64,000 nucleotides of DNA, taken from contig CALDUY010000015.1 in the NCBI GenBank assembly GCA_937923405.1, positions 38,756 to 102,755 on the forward strand, written 5' to 3'. This DNA is from an uncultured Gemmataceae bacterium. Lineage in GTDB: Bacteria; Planctomycetota; Planctomycetia; Gemmatales; Gemmataceae. Positions within the stretch are counted from its first letter, which is position 1; the number at the start of each line of letters is the position of its first letter. The translations under genes were made by a program, and so were the position numbers. Under the pieces are notes generated by a model that saw nothing but the letters and a program-made list of their open reading frames with translations, was not told the origin of the DNA and searched no databases. Shown piece by piece: positions 52,706-62,033 of the stretch.

Positions 52706-53548
52706 TCACCCAGACGCACCGGAGTCGACCGAGGGTTGTTCCGTCCATTTCTCTGGTAGCCCTAATAGAGCGCCCAGAAGCAGCATATTTTCCCAAAAGA
52801 GTAGGTTCATGGTCATAAGAACTGCAAGATGAAATCCCAGCATCGAGAAGAGATAAATCACGCGATAACGAACAGACAATATTATCACCAGAGGTGAAGT
52901 AAGCTCCAAAAGCGTAACCAGGAAAAACCCGATCTTCATGGGAATCCACTTCCATTGGTGATCGACAACCCATTCCCCCCAATTAAAATTGTAATAATTT
53001 CGCTGATAGCAATTATCTGCCAACCAAAAAATAATTGAATCAGAAACAAAAACTCTCCAATTTCCATGTCCAAGTCGATAAGTTGCAGTCAAGACATATG
53101 TCGTCAATAAAATCAATGTGAGAATGAGTGGTTCGGGATGAACTTTGGGTCGCGGCGTCCAAACGCTGAAGGTGTAGACAAGAGTAGACAGAAGCAGACA
53201 AATCTCCGCATGATTGACATGACCTAATCCCTTAATCAGTGATTGATAGATCGTGGCTGAGGTACAGCAGACTAATGATGCCCAGCGGATCTGACCAGGC
53301 ACCAGAGTCAGAATGGCTGACACCGCTCCCACGAGGCGCAACGTGATCAGAGCGGGTTCGGTCAACAGCAGCAGTTGCACACCACGCGGCAACCAACTTA
53401 CTGGAGCCGTTGGGACGATTAACTCCTGCGGCAGTGTCGCCATTTGCTGAATTGGATCGAGGCAAAACTTCAACAGCCACATCAGAAAAATTAGCGCCCG
53501 CAGCGACGTGGTGTAGGACGTCGAGGGATTGGCATGCAATAAGGTCAT
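52706..53548 (-). CDS. HTTM-like membrane protein
   Basis: A 280-residue membrane protein with about seven hydrophobic helices. 'LADNCYQRNYYNFNWGEWVVD' and the closing 'FHLAVLMTMNLLFWENMLLL' give the pattern of the HTTM domain (the fold of vitamin-K-dependent gamma-carboxylase), but a full carboxylase motif set is absent. Its stop lies 40 bases from the start of the next membrane gene. It overlaps the upstream 191-residue gene by 4 bases (ATGA). The two overlapping genes are likely a functional pair; their substrate is unknown. Confidence 0.6.
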   Translation of the reverse strand: MTLLHANPSTSYTTSLRALIFLMWLLKFCLDPIQQMATLPQELIVPTAPVSWLPRGVQLLLLTEPALITLRLVGAVSAILTLVPGQIRWASLVCCTSATIYQSLIKGLGHVNHAEICLLLSTLVYTFSVWTPRPKVHPEPLILTLILLTTYVLTATYRLGHGNWRVFVSDSIIFWLADNCYQRNYYNFNWGEWVVDHQWKWIPMKIGFFLVTLLELTSPLVIILSVRYRVIYLFSMLGFHLAVLMTMNLLFWENMLLLGALLGLPEKWTEQPSVDSGASG

Positions 53549-54120
53549 GGAATCGGCTCCACAGCAATTAATTCGGTGGTCTGCTCTTCGCTACCAAGTG
53601 GACGCCAATGGTAGTAGATGCGGACCTCACGCAGTGAGATGCCGGTTTGCTTCTGATATTCATTGCCAATTGCTCGGATTGTCTGGCGAAGAAGAGGCTG
53701 TTCTTCCTCGGATAAACACATCCATTTGAGACGGATTACCAATCCGCGATAAACCGAAGGATATAGATGATTCGGATTGATCTCGATGAATGTCCCCTCT
53801 GTGGTGATGCCAATGACAGTATACGACTGAACTAGATTGGTTTGTACTACGAAGCCATACATCGGCCAAACCACAAATGGAAAGGTTCGCTGTTTCGATC
53901 GCGTCAAATGACCTGCCAAAAGAAGTACGAAGAGAACGATTAAACCAAACTGATAATGGCGAGGCAATTGCTGCAGAAACTGTTGAAATCGCTTGTTGCG
54001 AACCAGCGGATAGAATACTGCTGCCAGCAATACCAACTGAAGAAAGGCAGGAGGATCAAAGACAGCAAGTGGAGTCGAGGCCAACAAACCGAGTAGCAAC
54101 AACCAAGTCATGGGCCGCAT
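53545..54120 (-). CDS. Membrane protein paired with the HTTM-like gene
   Basis: A 191-residue protein with three N-terminal hydrophobic helices ('TWLLLLGLLASTPLAVF', 'LQLVLLAAVFYPLV', 'FGLIVLFVLLLAGHL') and a C-terminal soluble part with 'FVVWPMYGFVVQTN' and 'ISLREVRIYYHWRPL'. I do not know the family. Small proteins of this shape often accompany HTTM-type proteins, and here the stop overlaps the HTTM-like start by 4 bases, so the pair is translationally coupled. A signal peptide is possible at residue 1-20. Confidence 0.6.
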   Translation of the reverse strand: MRPMTWLLLLGLLASTPLAVFDPPAFLQLVLLAAVFYPLVRNKRFQQFLQQLPRHYQFGLIVLFVLLLAGHLTRSKQRTFPFVVWPMYGFVVQTNLVQSYTVIGITTEGTFIEINPNHLYPSVYRGLVIRLKWMCLSEEEQPLLRQTIRAIGNEYQKQTGISLREVRIYYHWRPLGSEEQTTELIAVEPIP

Positions 54121-54229
54121 GGGGTAGCCCCTCGTTCTGGTCGGAACAGATTTAACTCACAGGCAAGGCCTGAAAGCTAGAGAAGACTTCTCGCGGGATG
54201 CGGCGAACAACGCTGTCGTTCTGCGTCAC

Positions 54230-55351
54230 TCACGAGTTCTGAAGCTGCGGCACACGCGGATGGACGCGGAGGCGGCGTTGGCACCGTGGACAGGCAACAG
54301 GCTGCGTTGGTAACGTCGTCGCTTCCGAGATGTGTCGACAGATCGGGCAGGTGAACGTGAACGTTCGCAGCAGCCGCGTCTTGCCCAAGAAGCGATCAAA
54401 CAGATTGGCTTCTTCACGCATGTTCTGGGTAGCCGTGACCACCAGAGAAGCGTCCTCGAAGCCGTCCAGAGCGATGAAGTAGACCCCGCCATCTTCCGCG
54501 CCAAGAGCCAGCTGCATGCCCGAGGGCGATAGCTCGCCGCACATCACCCGGAAGGATGTCTGCAATTGGGCCTGAATCTCGAAGGTTGGTACACTCATCA
54601 GGAACAATCGCCCCAAGGCGTCGGCAACTACGACAGATTCGGCATCGAGCAAGTAGAAGCAACCTCGCACCTCCGCGCCCAGAGTCACTGTGGCTACCTC
54701 GCTCATCTGTTCCAGATCCCACAGTCGGATCGTAGTGTCACGACTGCCTGATAAGGCGAAGCGGCCATCCGGCGACAGGGCCAAGGTTACCACACGATCG
54801 GTGTGGCCTAGCAACGGTACCGGTTCCTGTTTGAAGGTCAAATCCCAGACGATGATGGTGCCGTCGTAGGACCAGGAGACCATTTGTTTTCCGTCGGGAG
54901 TATATCGACATCCGGCAACAATATCGCGATGTTGACCGATCGGCTTGATCTCGCGTTGCTTATCCACTCGACGAACGAGAATTTGTCGATCCCAGGACGC
55001 GGTAGCATAGGTCTGCCCATCGGGGGCAAAACAGATTGAGGAGATCGGTCGTGTGTGAGCCACGAAGCTAAGGAGCGGATGCTGAGCCACGCTGTCCCAA
55101 ATGGTGAGCAAACCTTCCATCGACCCAGAGAGCCACTGCATCCCATCGGGAGAAAAGGTGCAGCAAGACAGCGGCTTGTTGCTGGCGGGAATTTGCAGGT
55201 GTGATTCGCCGGTGCTGGCATCCCAGAGGCGCAAACAGCCGTCCCACCCTCCTGAGAGAACGAACGACCCATCCGGCGAGTAGGCGCAGGAGTACACCTC
55301 GCCTTCGTGGCGTGCCGGCGTCGTAAAATCCAGCAAGCGCAACATCCCCAC
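54230..55351 (-). CDS. WD40 beta-propeller protein with C-terminal zinc ribbon
   Basis: A 373-residue protein. Five WD40 repeats are clear (each with SPDG, 'LSGGWDG' and 'LRLWD'-type turns, from about residue 12 to 215), and two weaker repeats complete a seven-bladed propeller. The last ~40 residues hold a zinc ribbon ('CPICRHIS', 'CPRCQRRLRVH'). WD40 proteins scaffold protein complexes; the ribbon suggests contact with nucleic acid or another protein. No signal peptide or membrane segment is present, so a cytoplasmic role is likely. It is divergent from the HATPase-type regulator, with 280 bases between the starts. Confidence 0.85.
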   Translation of the reverse strand: MGMLRLLDFTTPARHEGEVYSCAYSPDGSFVLSGGWDGCLRLWDASTGESHLQIPASNKPLSCCTFSPDGMQWLSGSMEGLLTIWDSVAQHPLLSFVAHTRPISSICFAPDGQTYATASWDRQILVRRVDKQREIKPIGQHRDIVAGCRYTPDGKQMVSWSYDGTIIVWDLTFKQEPVPLLGHTDRVVTLALSPDGRFALSGSRDTTIRLWDLEQMSEVATVTLGAEVRGCFYLLDAESVVVADALGRLFLMSVPTFEIQAQLQTSFRVMCGELSPSGMQLALGAEDGGVYFIALDGFEDASLVVTATQNMREEANLFDRFLGKTRLLRTFTFTCPICRHISEATTLPTQPVACPRCQRRLRVHPRVPQLQNS

Positions 55352-55631
55352 GATCCGACCCCTTCCGACAAGGCTACCGATGAAAAGCAGACGACTCGCC
55401 GTCCCTCATCGCGTAGTATCTCATAGTAATCATAGCTCATTCTTAGTAATTCTGCGTTCTAACAGGAAAAAAATGTGCAATCCGGCCTGAGGGGGCCCAA
55501 TCCAAGTGAGCAAGAAAATCTGCAAATAGCTGCTTGACGCTTTGGATATACCGGCGCACCATACTACCCTGTTCTGCTGTTGGAGTGGCAACTCGGAAAA
55601 GTATCGGCCCCAGACAACCCGGGAGGGGTTG

Positions 55632-56477
55632 ATGGTCCGTCACGTCTTGCTGGTGGAAGCCGGCCTAGCTTCGCGCGAAGTGCCCTGGGAATCGCTTCGC
55701 CAACTGGGCCATTGGTTGCGTTGGGTTGAGGGAACGGAGGAAATTGAGGCCAGAATTGGTCTGGGCCGTCCCGAGCCGATCGTCTTCGCTGATCCGACTC
55801 GGTGTCGGCAGCTCAAGTGTGACGCACGAACCCACCATCTACCCGTGGTCGCCGTCGTCGAGTCACGCTGGCCGTCGGAACTTCGAGTCGATCCCGAGGC
55901 GGAACTAGTCGTACCCGCAACCGTGGCCGACGTCACGAGCGCTATCGAACAGGCGCGCGAAGTCCAAGGAAATCGCTTGCGGGAAGGCATTCTCGCTGAG
56001 TTAAGCGTCTGGCTACCCAGTAGTAACGAAGAACTCGATTCGTTCTGTCAGCTGCTGCCCGAGTGGCTGACTAGTCAAGGAATGACCACCTGTCAGGTGC
56101 GGCAAACCACGTTGGCGGTTCGCGAGATCGTGGCCAACTCCATCGAGTGGGGCCACGGCTATCAGCGTACTCGTCTGGTCCGTGTCGAATGCAAAGCGGA
56201 CGAGGAAAAGGTCACCATCCTGGTTCGGGACACCGGCCCAGGATTCGATCGAACGAACTTGCCCCATGCGGCCCGACCCGGCGACCTGTTCACGCATTTG
56301 GAAGTGCGTTCGGCTCGCAACCTGCGCGAAGGCGGCTTTGGCTTGCTGCTGGCTCGTGGACTGGTCGATCATCTCTGCTTCAGCGAGACAGGTAACGAGG
56401 GCTTGCTGGTCAAGTTTCTCCCTCATCAGCAACAGACTGACCTGTCCACGGAGTGGTTTTCTCTGTTCGCCCCGTGA
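55632..56477 (+). CDS. Receiver-like/HATPase regulator (anti-sigma-kinase type)
   Basis: A 281-residue protein from the ATG at 55632, which follows GGGAGGGG. The first ~115 residues are alpha/beta and end a receiver-like fold ('[13 protein letters not shown]', '[14 protein letters not shown]', 'PVVAVVES', '[11 protein letters not shown]'), though the usual phosphorylated Asp of receivers is not plain to see. The C-terminal half is a GHKL ATPase of the RsbW/SpoIIAB type: N box '[10 protein letters not shown]' (165-174), G1 box 'VRDTGPGFD' (198-206), G2 box 'EGGFGLLLA' (233-241). Such kinases usually bind sigma factors or anti-anti-sigma partners. The crotonase gene follows 16 bases after its stop. 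Confidence 0.78.
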   Translation: MVRHVLLVEAGLASREVPWESLRQLGHWLRWVEGTEEIEARIGLGRPEPIVFADPTRCRQLKCDARTHHLPVVAVVESRWPSELRVDPEAELVVPATVADVTSAIEQAREVQGNRLREGILAELSVWLPSSNEELDSFCQLLPEWLTSQGMTTCQVRQTTLAVREIVANSIEWGHGYQRTRLVRVECKADEEKVTILVRDTGPGFDRTNLPHAARPGDLFTHLEVRSARNLREGGFGLLLARGLVDHLCFSETGNEGLLVKFLPHQQQTDLSTEWFSLFAP

Positions 56478-56493
56478 TTGCGGAGGTTGTAGC

Positions 56494-57267
56494 ATGGCCG
56501 ACGAACTGCTCATCCGTGCCGACGAACCGGGCATCGTTCGCCTGACGCTGAACCGTCCTCAGAAACGCAACGCTCTGTCACGGGAGCTACTAACTCGGTT
56601 GACCGAAGCAGTGCAGGAGATTGCCAACTCCTCGACACGAGTGATCATTCTGGCGGCCACGGGTTCAGTCTTTTGCTCCGGTCATGATTTAGGCGAAATG
56701 ATCGGGCAAAGCAAAGAAGAGTATTTCGAGCTATTTTCTCTCTGTTCACACTTCATGCAGAGTCTGCGGCGATTGCCTCAACCGGTGATCGCTCGTGTGC
56801 AGGGACCGGCAACCGCGGCAGGTTGTCAGCTGGTGGCCGCTTGTGACTTGGCCGTTGCCGTCGAGTCCGCCACCTTCGCCACGCCGGGCGTTAAGATTGG
56901 TCTGTTTTGTACCACGCCGATGGTCCCGCTCGTCCGCACCATTGCTCCTCGGGCGGCGCTGGAAATGCTCCTAACGGGCAAGCCAATCTCGGCTCAGCGT
57001 GCTCTGGAATGGGGGCTGGTCAATCGAGTTGTATCGGAAGCGGCTCTCGATGAGGTGGTAGCGGAATTCACGACAGCGTTTCTTGCCTCCAGCCCGTTGA
57101 CTCTCCGTCTGGGCAAGGAGGCCTTTTATCGGCAGCTACATCTGAGCGAACCGGAGGCTTACGCACTGGCTACCGAGGTCATGACCAACAACGCCCTGAC
57201 CCTGGACGCCCAGGAGGGGATGACGTCGTTTCTGAACAAACGCCCCCCCTACTGGCGCGGTGAGTGA
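56494..57267 (+). CDS. Enoyl-CoA hydratase/isomerase, ECHDC3-like
   Basis: A 257-residue crotonase-fold protein. Oxyanion-hole segments are '[10 protein letters not shown]' and '[20 protein letters not shown]'. The second catalytic Glu position of true enoyl-CoA hydratases reads '[20 protein letters not shown]' here, where the Glu is absent. That substitution and wording match the ECHDC3 branch, whose exact reaction is unclear. The ATG at 56494 follows GGAGG and gives normal family length, although the frame is open further upstream. It is probably cotranscribed with the HATPase gene. Repeat copy C follows its stop. Confidence 0.85.
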   Translation: MADELLIRADEPGIVRLTLNRPQKRNALSRELLTRLTEAVQEIANSSTRVIILAATGSVFCSGHDLGEMIGQSKEEYFELFSLCSHFMQSLRRLPQPVIARVQGPATAAGCQLVAACDLAVAVESATFATPGVKIGLFCTTPMVPLVRTIAPRAALEMLLTGKPISAQRALEWGLVNRVVSEAALDEVVAEFTTAFLASSPLTLRLGKEAFYRQLHLSEPEAYALATEVMTNNALTLDAQEGMTSFLNKRPPYWRGE

Positions 57268-57282
57268 GATCCATTTTCCTTT

Positions 57283-57478
57283 GGAACGCTTCTCAAGATG
57301 GTGTAGCAGCAACGAGAGATGAAGCTCGTTCGCAGGCTAAAGCCTATAGTAATAGAGGATTAGCAGTTTTTATAGGACTAGGAGGCAACGAGGGATGAAA
57401 CTCGTTCGCAGGCTAAAGCCTGCGCCTACCTGTCAATCCAAACTGGTAGGCGCAGGCTTTAGCCTGCGAACTGCTAAA
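57283..57478. repeat. Composite palindromic repeat, copy C
   Basis: It lies between the convergent crotonase and metK genes, in the orientation opposite to copies A and B. Left boundary: GGAACGCTTCTCAAGATG (57283-57300), the reverse complement of the shared CATCTTGAG boundary. A 37-base direct repeat occurs at 57309-57345 and 57385-57421, with two mismatches counted by eye. A perfect 26-base inverted repeat, 57405-57430 against 57445-57470 with a 14-base loop, forms a strong stem-loop built on CGCAGGC units. Confidence 0.78.
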
Positions 57479-57507
57479 CCATTTCGCACAGCGCTGAAAC
57501 GCCACGT

Positions 57508-58785
57508 TCAGGCGGCCTTGAGTGCGGCAGCCTTGAGAGCGGCGGCCTTGTCGGTCTTCTCCCAGGTGAAATTAGGCAACTCACGTCCGAAGTGGCCGTG
57601 TCGCGCCGTCTCGCGGTAGATCGGCTTGCGTAGATTGAGCGTCTCGATGATGCCACGCGGCGTCAGCTTGAAGTGCTTACGCACCAAGTCGGCGAGTTGT
57701 CCATCGGTTAAGCCGTGCTTGGCCGTTCCGAACGTGCTGATCCAGATGTTAATCGGATCAGGATAGCCAATCGCGTAGGAGAGTTGCACCTCGCACTGGC
57801 TGGCCAGTCCAGCGGCGACGATGTTCTTGGCGATGTAGCGGCTCATGTAGGCCGCTGAGCGATCGACCTTGGTCGGATCCTTGCCGGAAAACGCTCCGCC
57901 GCCGTGCCGACCTCGTCCGCCGTAGGTGTCAACGATGATTTTTCGTCCCGTCAGGCCACAATCGCCGTGCGGTCCACCTTCGAGGAAGCACCCCGTCGGG
58001 TTAATGTGGAACAGAATCGTGTCCTCGCCGACACTCGGCGATTCACCGGGTAGCACCAGACAAATCTTGTCCTTGCCAGACAGTAGGCTCACTTTGTCTT
58101 CGCGAGCCGTTTCTTCGCGTAACGTGGGCATGATCAACTTGTCGATCAGCAGTCGTCGGGCTTCGTCCTTGAAGTACTGCTTGTCTCCTCGCTTCTCCAT
58201 GACGCTTTCGTCATGCTGGGTCGAGAGAACAACGGTGTGAATACGGAAGGGGCTGCCATCACTGTTATACTCGACGGTCACCTGACTCTTGGCATCGGGC
58301 CGCAACCATTTCAGTTCGCCGGATTTGCGCAGCTTGGCGTGATTCTCGACCAAGCGATGGGCCAAGTAGATCGGCAGCGGCATCAGCGTGCGAGTCTCGT
58401 CGCAGGCGAAGCCAAACATCATCCCTTGGTCGCCCGCGCCGCCGGTGTCCACGCCCTGGGCGATGTTTGCCGACTGGGCATGCAGCTGGCACAACACCTG
58501 GCAGGTGTCAGCGGCGAATCCAATCGTTGGATCGGTGTAGCCAATCTCGCGGATGGTTTCACGAACCACGCGATCGACAGTGGCTCGGCTCAGATCCGCT
58601 CTGGTAGTGATCTCACCAGCGACGACGGCCAGGTCCGTAGTGACCATTGTTTCGCAGGCGACCCGGCTCATGGGATCGGCGGCGAGGCAATGGTCCAAGA
58701 TGGCATCAGAGATCTGGTCGGACACCTTATCCGGATGGCCCATAGATACTGATTCAGAAGTGAACAAATAGCGATCCGCGCTCAC
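57508..58785 (-). CDS. metK: S-adenosylmethionine synthetase
   Basis: It makes SAM from methionine and ATP. Motifs: '[20 protein letters not shown]' at the N-terminus (His17 and Asp19 at the ATP site), '[16 protein letters not shown]' with the flexible loop around it, and '[20 protein letters not shown]' (C-terminal signature, in part). At 425 residues it is slightly longer than usual. The end '[13 protein letters not shown]' is a 15-base tandem DNA repeat tail rather than a normal C-terminus. The start is a GTG at 58785, with GAGGA 8 bases before it. A possible promoter is at 58851-58880, and the kinase gene upstream is co-oriented. Confidence 0.95.
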   Translation of the reverse strand: MSADRYLFTSESVSMGHPDKVSDQISDAILDHCLAADPMSRVACETMVTTDLAVVAGEITTRADLSRATVDRVVRETIREIGYTDPTIGFAADTCQVLCQLHAQSANIAQGVDTGGAGDQGMMFGFACDETRTLMPLPIYLAHRLVENHAKLRKSGELKWLRPDAKSQVTVEYNSDGSPFRIHTVVLSTQHDESVMEKRGDKQYFKDEARRLLIDKLIMPTLREETAREDKVSLLSGKDKICLVLPGESPSVGEDTILFHINPTGCFLEGGPHGDCGLTGRKIIVDTYGGRGRHGGGAFSGKDPTKVDRSAAYMSRYIAKNIVAAGLASQCEVQLSYAIGYPDPINIWISTFGTAKHGLTDGQLADLVRKHFKLTPRGIIETLNLRKPIYRETARHGHFGRELPNFTWEKTDKAAALKAAALKAA

Positions 58786-58850
58786 GGGACTGTTCCTCAG
58801 TCGGGAGGTTCTGGTTACGACCCTGTCAGGTCGGGTAATCTAGAGAAGGG

Positions 58851-58880
58851 ATTATAAGAGAATTACTCGAACGCGGACAA
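58851..58880 (-). promoter_or_regulatory. Candidate metK promoter
   Basis: Read leftward: TTGTCC (complement of 58875-58880, 4 of 6 to consensus), an 18-base spacer, and a perfect TATAAT (complement of 58851-58856). The expected start is near 58844, giving an RNA leader of roughly 58 bases before the GTG. No SAM riboswitch fold is clear in the leader. Confidence 0.5.
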
Positions 58881-58894
58881 TCGCAACCTGTGAC

Positions 58895-60229
58895 TTAGCC
58901 GCGAAAGAGAAAGAAGGCCACTCCCGCGCTGAGAGCGGTAAGGAACAGCAACAAGGCCCAGGTACCTAAGCCGATGCCGCTGCCCTCCTCCTCGACCGTA
59001 GGATTCAGTTCGATCTTAGGTGGGACAGCAGGCAACCCACGATGACTCGACGGAGTGGCCATTGGGGCAGCAACTGGAACTGACTCCCGAGGAGCGGTAC
59101 GAGTGGGAGCCATTGCCTCGACTCGGGTCGGTGTAGTGCCGGGCATCGGCAATGCAGCGGGAGTCACAATCAGATCGCGAAACTCCGGATAATCGCGCAA
59201 CGGGTGGAACGGACCGGTCTTACTCCGGCTGGCGCGAATGTTTTCCGCATCGCCCAGATGCCCATCCTTCAGCGAACGACGAATGGCGGACACACTCCCC
59301 TTCACGGTGTGGGTCACACCCAGCTCATCCTGATAAATGAGATACCACAAATCCGGAGCATTGTTCGTACTCCTCGTCGTGGTCACTCGTCGTGTACTGT
59401 GTCCCGTCAGATCCTCGACAAACTCACGACAACTGCTCGGGCGCTTTTCCGGGTCGGCGCTCATCGCCCGCAGGATGGCCCAGTTGACCCGGTCCGATAG
59501 CGTGGGCACGATCGACTTTGGCTCCTCCAGGTCGTTCTGAATCTTCTTCATCCAGGCATCAAGCGGTCCGGACGATTTGAACGGCAAGACGCCGGTGACC
59601 AGCTGATAGAGCGTCGCGCCCAGGCTGTAGATGTCGCAGCGGGCATCGGCATTCTTGGCGTTGCGGAACTGTTCGGGAGCCATGAAGTGCGGCGTGCCCA
59701 GGCCGCGTCCCGTCTTGGTCAGGTTCAGGTCGGTCTCGGTCTCCTTGACCAACCCCAGGTCGGCGAGTTTGGCCGTCCCGTTCTTGTCGAGGAGGATGTT
59801 GTCCGGTTTGACATCCCGATGCACCAAGTTCATCTTATGGGCTCGATGCAGACCTTGGGCCACCTGGGCGATGATGCGGATCGCCTCGGTCTCGCTGAGA
59901 CGCTGTTCGCGATCGAGCTTTTGCCCTAGTGATTCGCCATCGACATACTCCATCACGAGAAATGGCGTCGAGGCCGACTCCCCGAACTCCAAGGCACGGA
60001 CAATGTTGGGATGGTCGAGTTTGTTGGCCGCCTTGAACTCTTGCTCAAACCGTTTCAGCAACGTCGGATTGGCCGCCATGTGCGGAGGCATGATCTTGAT
60101 GGCCACGATTTGACCGTTTCGCTGATCACGGCCACGGTAGATCGCGCCCATGCCGCCTTCGGCGATCTTTTCCAACAGATCATAATGGCCGACGCTTTGC
60201 ATCGCGCCCTTCAACGTATCCAGGCCCAT
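58895..60229 (-). CDS. Membrane-anchored Ser/Thr protein kinase
   Basis: A 444-residue Hanks-type kinase. Glycine loop AEGGMGA (23-29), ATP-site Lys45, catalytic loop HRDVKPDN (137-144), metal-binding DLG in place of DFG (157-159), activation segment to APE (184-186). After the kinase domain (about 16-280), residues about 290-360 form a compact segment ('APDLWYLIYQDELGVTH', 'AENIRASRSKTGPFHPLRDY') that I recognise as a planctomycete kinase tail. Then come a Pro/Thr-rich linker and a C-terminal membrane helix (about 420-442). It phosphorylates unidentified cytoplasmic targets. Confidence 0.9.
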   Translation of the reverse strand: MGLDTLKGAMQSVGHYDLLEKIAEGGMGAIYRGRDQRNGQIVAIKIMPPHMAANPTLLKRFEQEFKAANKLDHPNIVRALEFGESASTPFLVMEYVDGESLGQKLDREQRLSETEAIRIIAQVAQGLHRAHKMNLVHRDVKPDNILLDKNGTAKLADLGLVKETETDLNLTKTGRGLGTPHFMAPEQFRNAKNADARCDIYSLGATLYQLVTGVLPFKSSGPLDAWMKKIQNDLEEPKSIVPTLSDRVNWAILRAMSADPEKRPSSCREFVEDLTGHSTRRVTTTRSTNNAPDLWYLIYQDELGVTHTVKGSVSAIRRSLKDGHLGDAENIRASRSKTGPFHPLRDYPEFRDLIVTPAALPMPGTTPTRVEAMAPTRTAPRESVPVAAPMATPSSHRGLPAVPPKIELNPTVEEEGSGIGLGTWALLLFLTALSAGVAFFLFRG

Positions 60230-60372
60230 CGCCGAAGTCTCCAGAAGACTCCTTGACGCGCAATTCTACCTAAAACCTGCACAGCAGGCTTGTGAATTTT
60301 CACGATTTTGAGGGGGCGAAGGTACTCTAGCATATATTGCCGCCAAAGGCGAATTCCCCTCGGAAGAGTCGG

Positions 60373-61899
60373 TCATAACCGGCTCAAAAAGGTCTCGAAC
60401 CCCTGACGGTAGGTTTCTCGCCAGGAGGGATTCCCGGCGACGGGCTGGCGAAACTTCACCATCTGCCCCACCGCATCGGCGACGGAGTAGCTCTCCTTGA
60501 CGCCGCGTTGTCGCCGCAAATGCGTCTCCAAAGCAGCCAACGCGGTGACGGCGGCTCCCAGGGCCGGTCCCTCAAACGAGACCAGTCGCTCCAATGATCG
60601 TTCCAGTACCGAGGCCAGAATCTCGCACATCAGATCGCTGCGAGCAATACCGCCCGAGACACTGATCCGCGTGATTTTCTGTCCAGCCTGCTCATGCTCA
60701 CGCACGCCGAATTTGATCAGATAGGCCAGCGCCTCCAGCGCCGCTCGGAAGCGGACGCCCGGCTCGCGGGGTTCTTCTGGGTACCAACGAACCGACGCCG
60801 ACTTGACTCCCAGCGAGGGTTCGGGATAGGCAAACGGCGTGACACTGATGCCCTCACACCCCGGCTTGACCCTGCGAGCCGCAGCCTCCAGCGCCGCCCA
60901 ATCCGGGTTGGCTCCTACGATCAAATCGAGAAACTGCGCACCGTTGTTGTAGCAGCGCATCCACAGGTAGGGCGACCAGTTCAGACGCATCACGTCCAGC
61001 GAACCACTCTGTGGGATGCGATCAGAAGAGCTGTTGACCACCGCCGAGTTACCCAGAATCACGGCCAACTGTCCATCATCGACCGCGCCGCCGCCTACCA
61101 GCCCTGCCTGCTGATCGTCGGAGGTGGGGAAGATCAGTGGAGCTTGACCGCGTTCCAGCCCCACTTCCAGACAGAGATGATCGACCAGCGGACCGACCGG
61201 TTCGGACTGTTCGACAATAAGCGGCAGTTGCGACCAGGCCAGATCGCGGTATTCCGGACGCGACAGCGCTTCCAACATGCGCCGCTGCCACTTGCCGGTT
61301 CGCAGATCCATCAGGCCGGTCGAGGCCGCCGAGGACACACTGACGGTATCGAAATTCCCCGTGAGGTAGCCGGCCGCCAAAGAACCATGTGACAGAATTC
61401 GCCAGGTGCGCCGCCAATCTGCCTCGCTGAGGAGTTGCTCGTCCTTGACCAGGTGCGACAGACTATAACGAATCGCCCAGGGACCGCCGATCCATTCGGC
61501 GACGCGCTGCTGTCCGCCGAGCCGTTCCAACCCCTGAGCGTGATACTCCGCCAGCGTGTGATCGTTCCAACAGATGGCCCGGCGCACCTGCAAGCGATCG
61601 CGATCGATGCGGCCGGACGTGTGATGAGTGGCCGAGATACCGCCCGCCACCCAGTGGCCCAGCCGCCCTAAGTCGCGCAGTCGGGCTGCGATGGCTCGGG
61701 TGATGGCTCGCGCTTGTCCTTCCAGTTGGGTCAGATTGAGTTCCGAGACGCCGCCCGCGGTCCACAAGTCGGTCGGCAGCCGCGCTTCCGCCAACGTCTT
61801 GCCTTCGAGGTCGAACGCCAGGCACTTGACCGCGCCGGTCGAGAAGTCCCAACCGGTCACCACACTATCAGGGGCTACACAACGGAGAGGCTGAGCCAC
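60373..61899 (-). CDS. FGGY-family carbohydrate kinase, xylulokinase-like
   Basis: A 508-residue ASKHA-fold sugar kinase. The N-terminal phosphate loop is 'GWDFSTGAVKCLAFD' (16-30). The catalytic-base block is 'SDDQQAGLVGGG' (260-271, Asp261 or Asp262). The C-terminal 'ISVSGGIARSDLMCEIL' and 'EGPALGAAVTAL' match the FGGY signature. The best match among family members is D-xylulokinase (XylB), but L-ribulokinase or another pentulose is possible, as the N-terminal half is not conserved enough to decide. No xylose isomerase or transporter is in the window. It would feed the pentose phosphate route with UDP-xylose or ribose neighbours; this is inference. Confidence 0.85.
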   Translation of the reverse strand: MAQPLRCVAPDSVVTGWDFSTGAVKCLAFDLEGKTLAEARLPTDLWTAGGVSELNLTQLEGQARAITRAIAARLRDLGRLGHWVAGGISATHHTSGRIDRDRLQVRRAICWNDHTLAEYHAQGLERLGGQQRVAEWIGGPWAIRYSLSHLVKDEQLLSEADWRRTWRILSHGSLAAGYLTGNFDTVSVSSAASTGLMDLRTGKWQRRMLEALSRPEYRDLAWSQLPLIVEQSEPVGPLVDHLCLEVGLERGQAPLIFPTSDDQQAGLVGGGAVDDGQLAVILGNSAVVNSSSDRIPQSGSLDVMRLNWSPYLWMRCYNNGAQFLDLIVGANPDWAALEAAARRVKPGCEGISVTPFAYPEPSLGVKSASVRWYPEEPREPGVRFRAALEALAYLIKFGVREHEQAGQKITRISVSGGIARSDLMCEILASVLERSLERLVSFEGPALGAAVTALAALETHLRRQRGVKESYSVADAVGQMVKFRQPVAGNPSWRETYRQGFETFLSRL

Positions 61900-62033
61900 G
61901 AATACTACCTCCAGGCTGACTTTCCAGGGAGAGAATGAGCCATCCGGCAGTTATCATACCTACCTGACTGACGAGCGACAGTTCCTACAAATTTAGAAAG
62001 TATCTGGCTGACCTATCTTGCTGAGGAGTTATC

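Noticed and set aside
51765..52982. A 405-codon minus-strand frame across two membrane genes
   Set aside because: It is Arg/Gly-rich with no domain motif and overlaps two convincing membrane proteins in another frame of the same strand.
58786..58894. SAM riboswitch upstream of metK
   Set aside because: The leader is only about 60 bases and lacks a recognisable SAM-aptamer arrangement; only a promoter candidate is supported.
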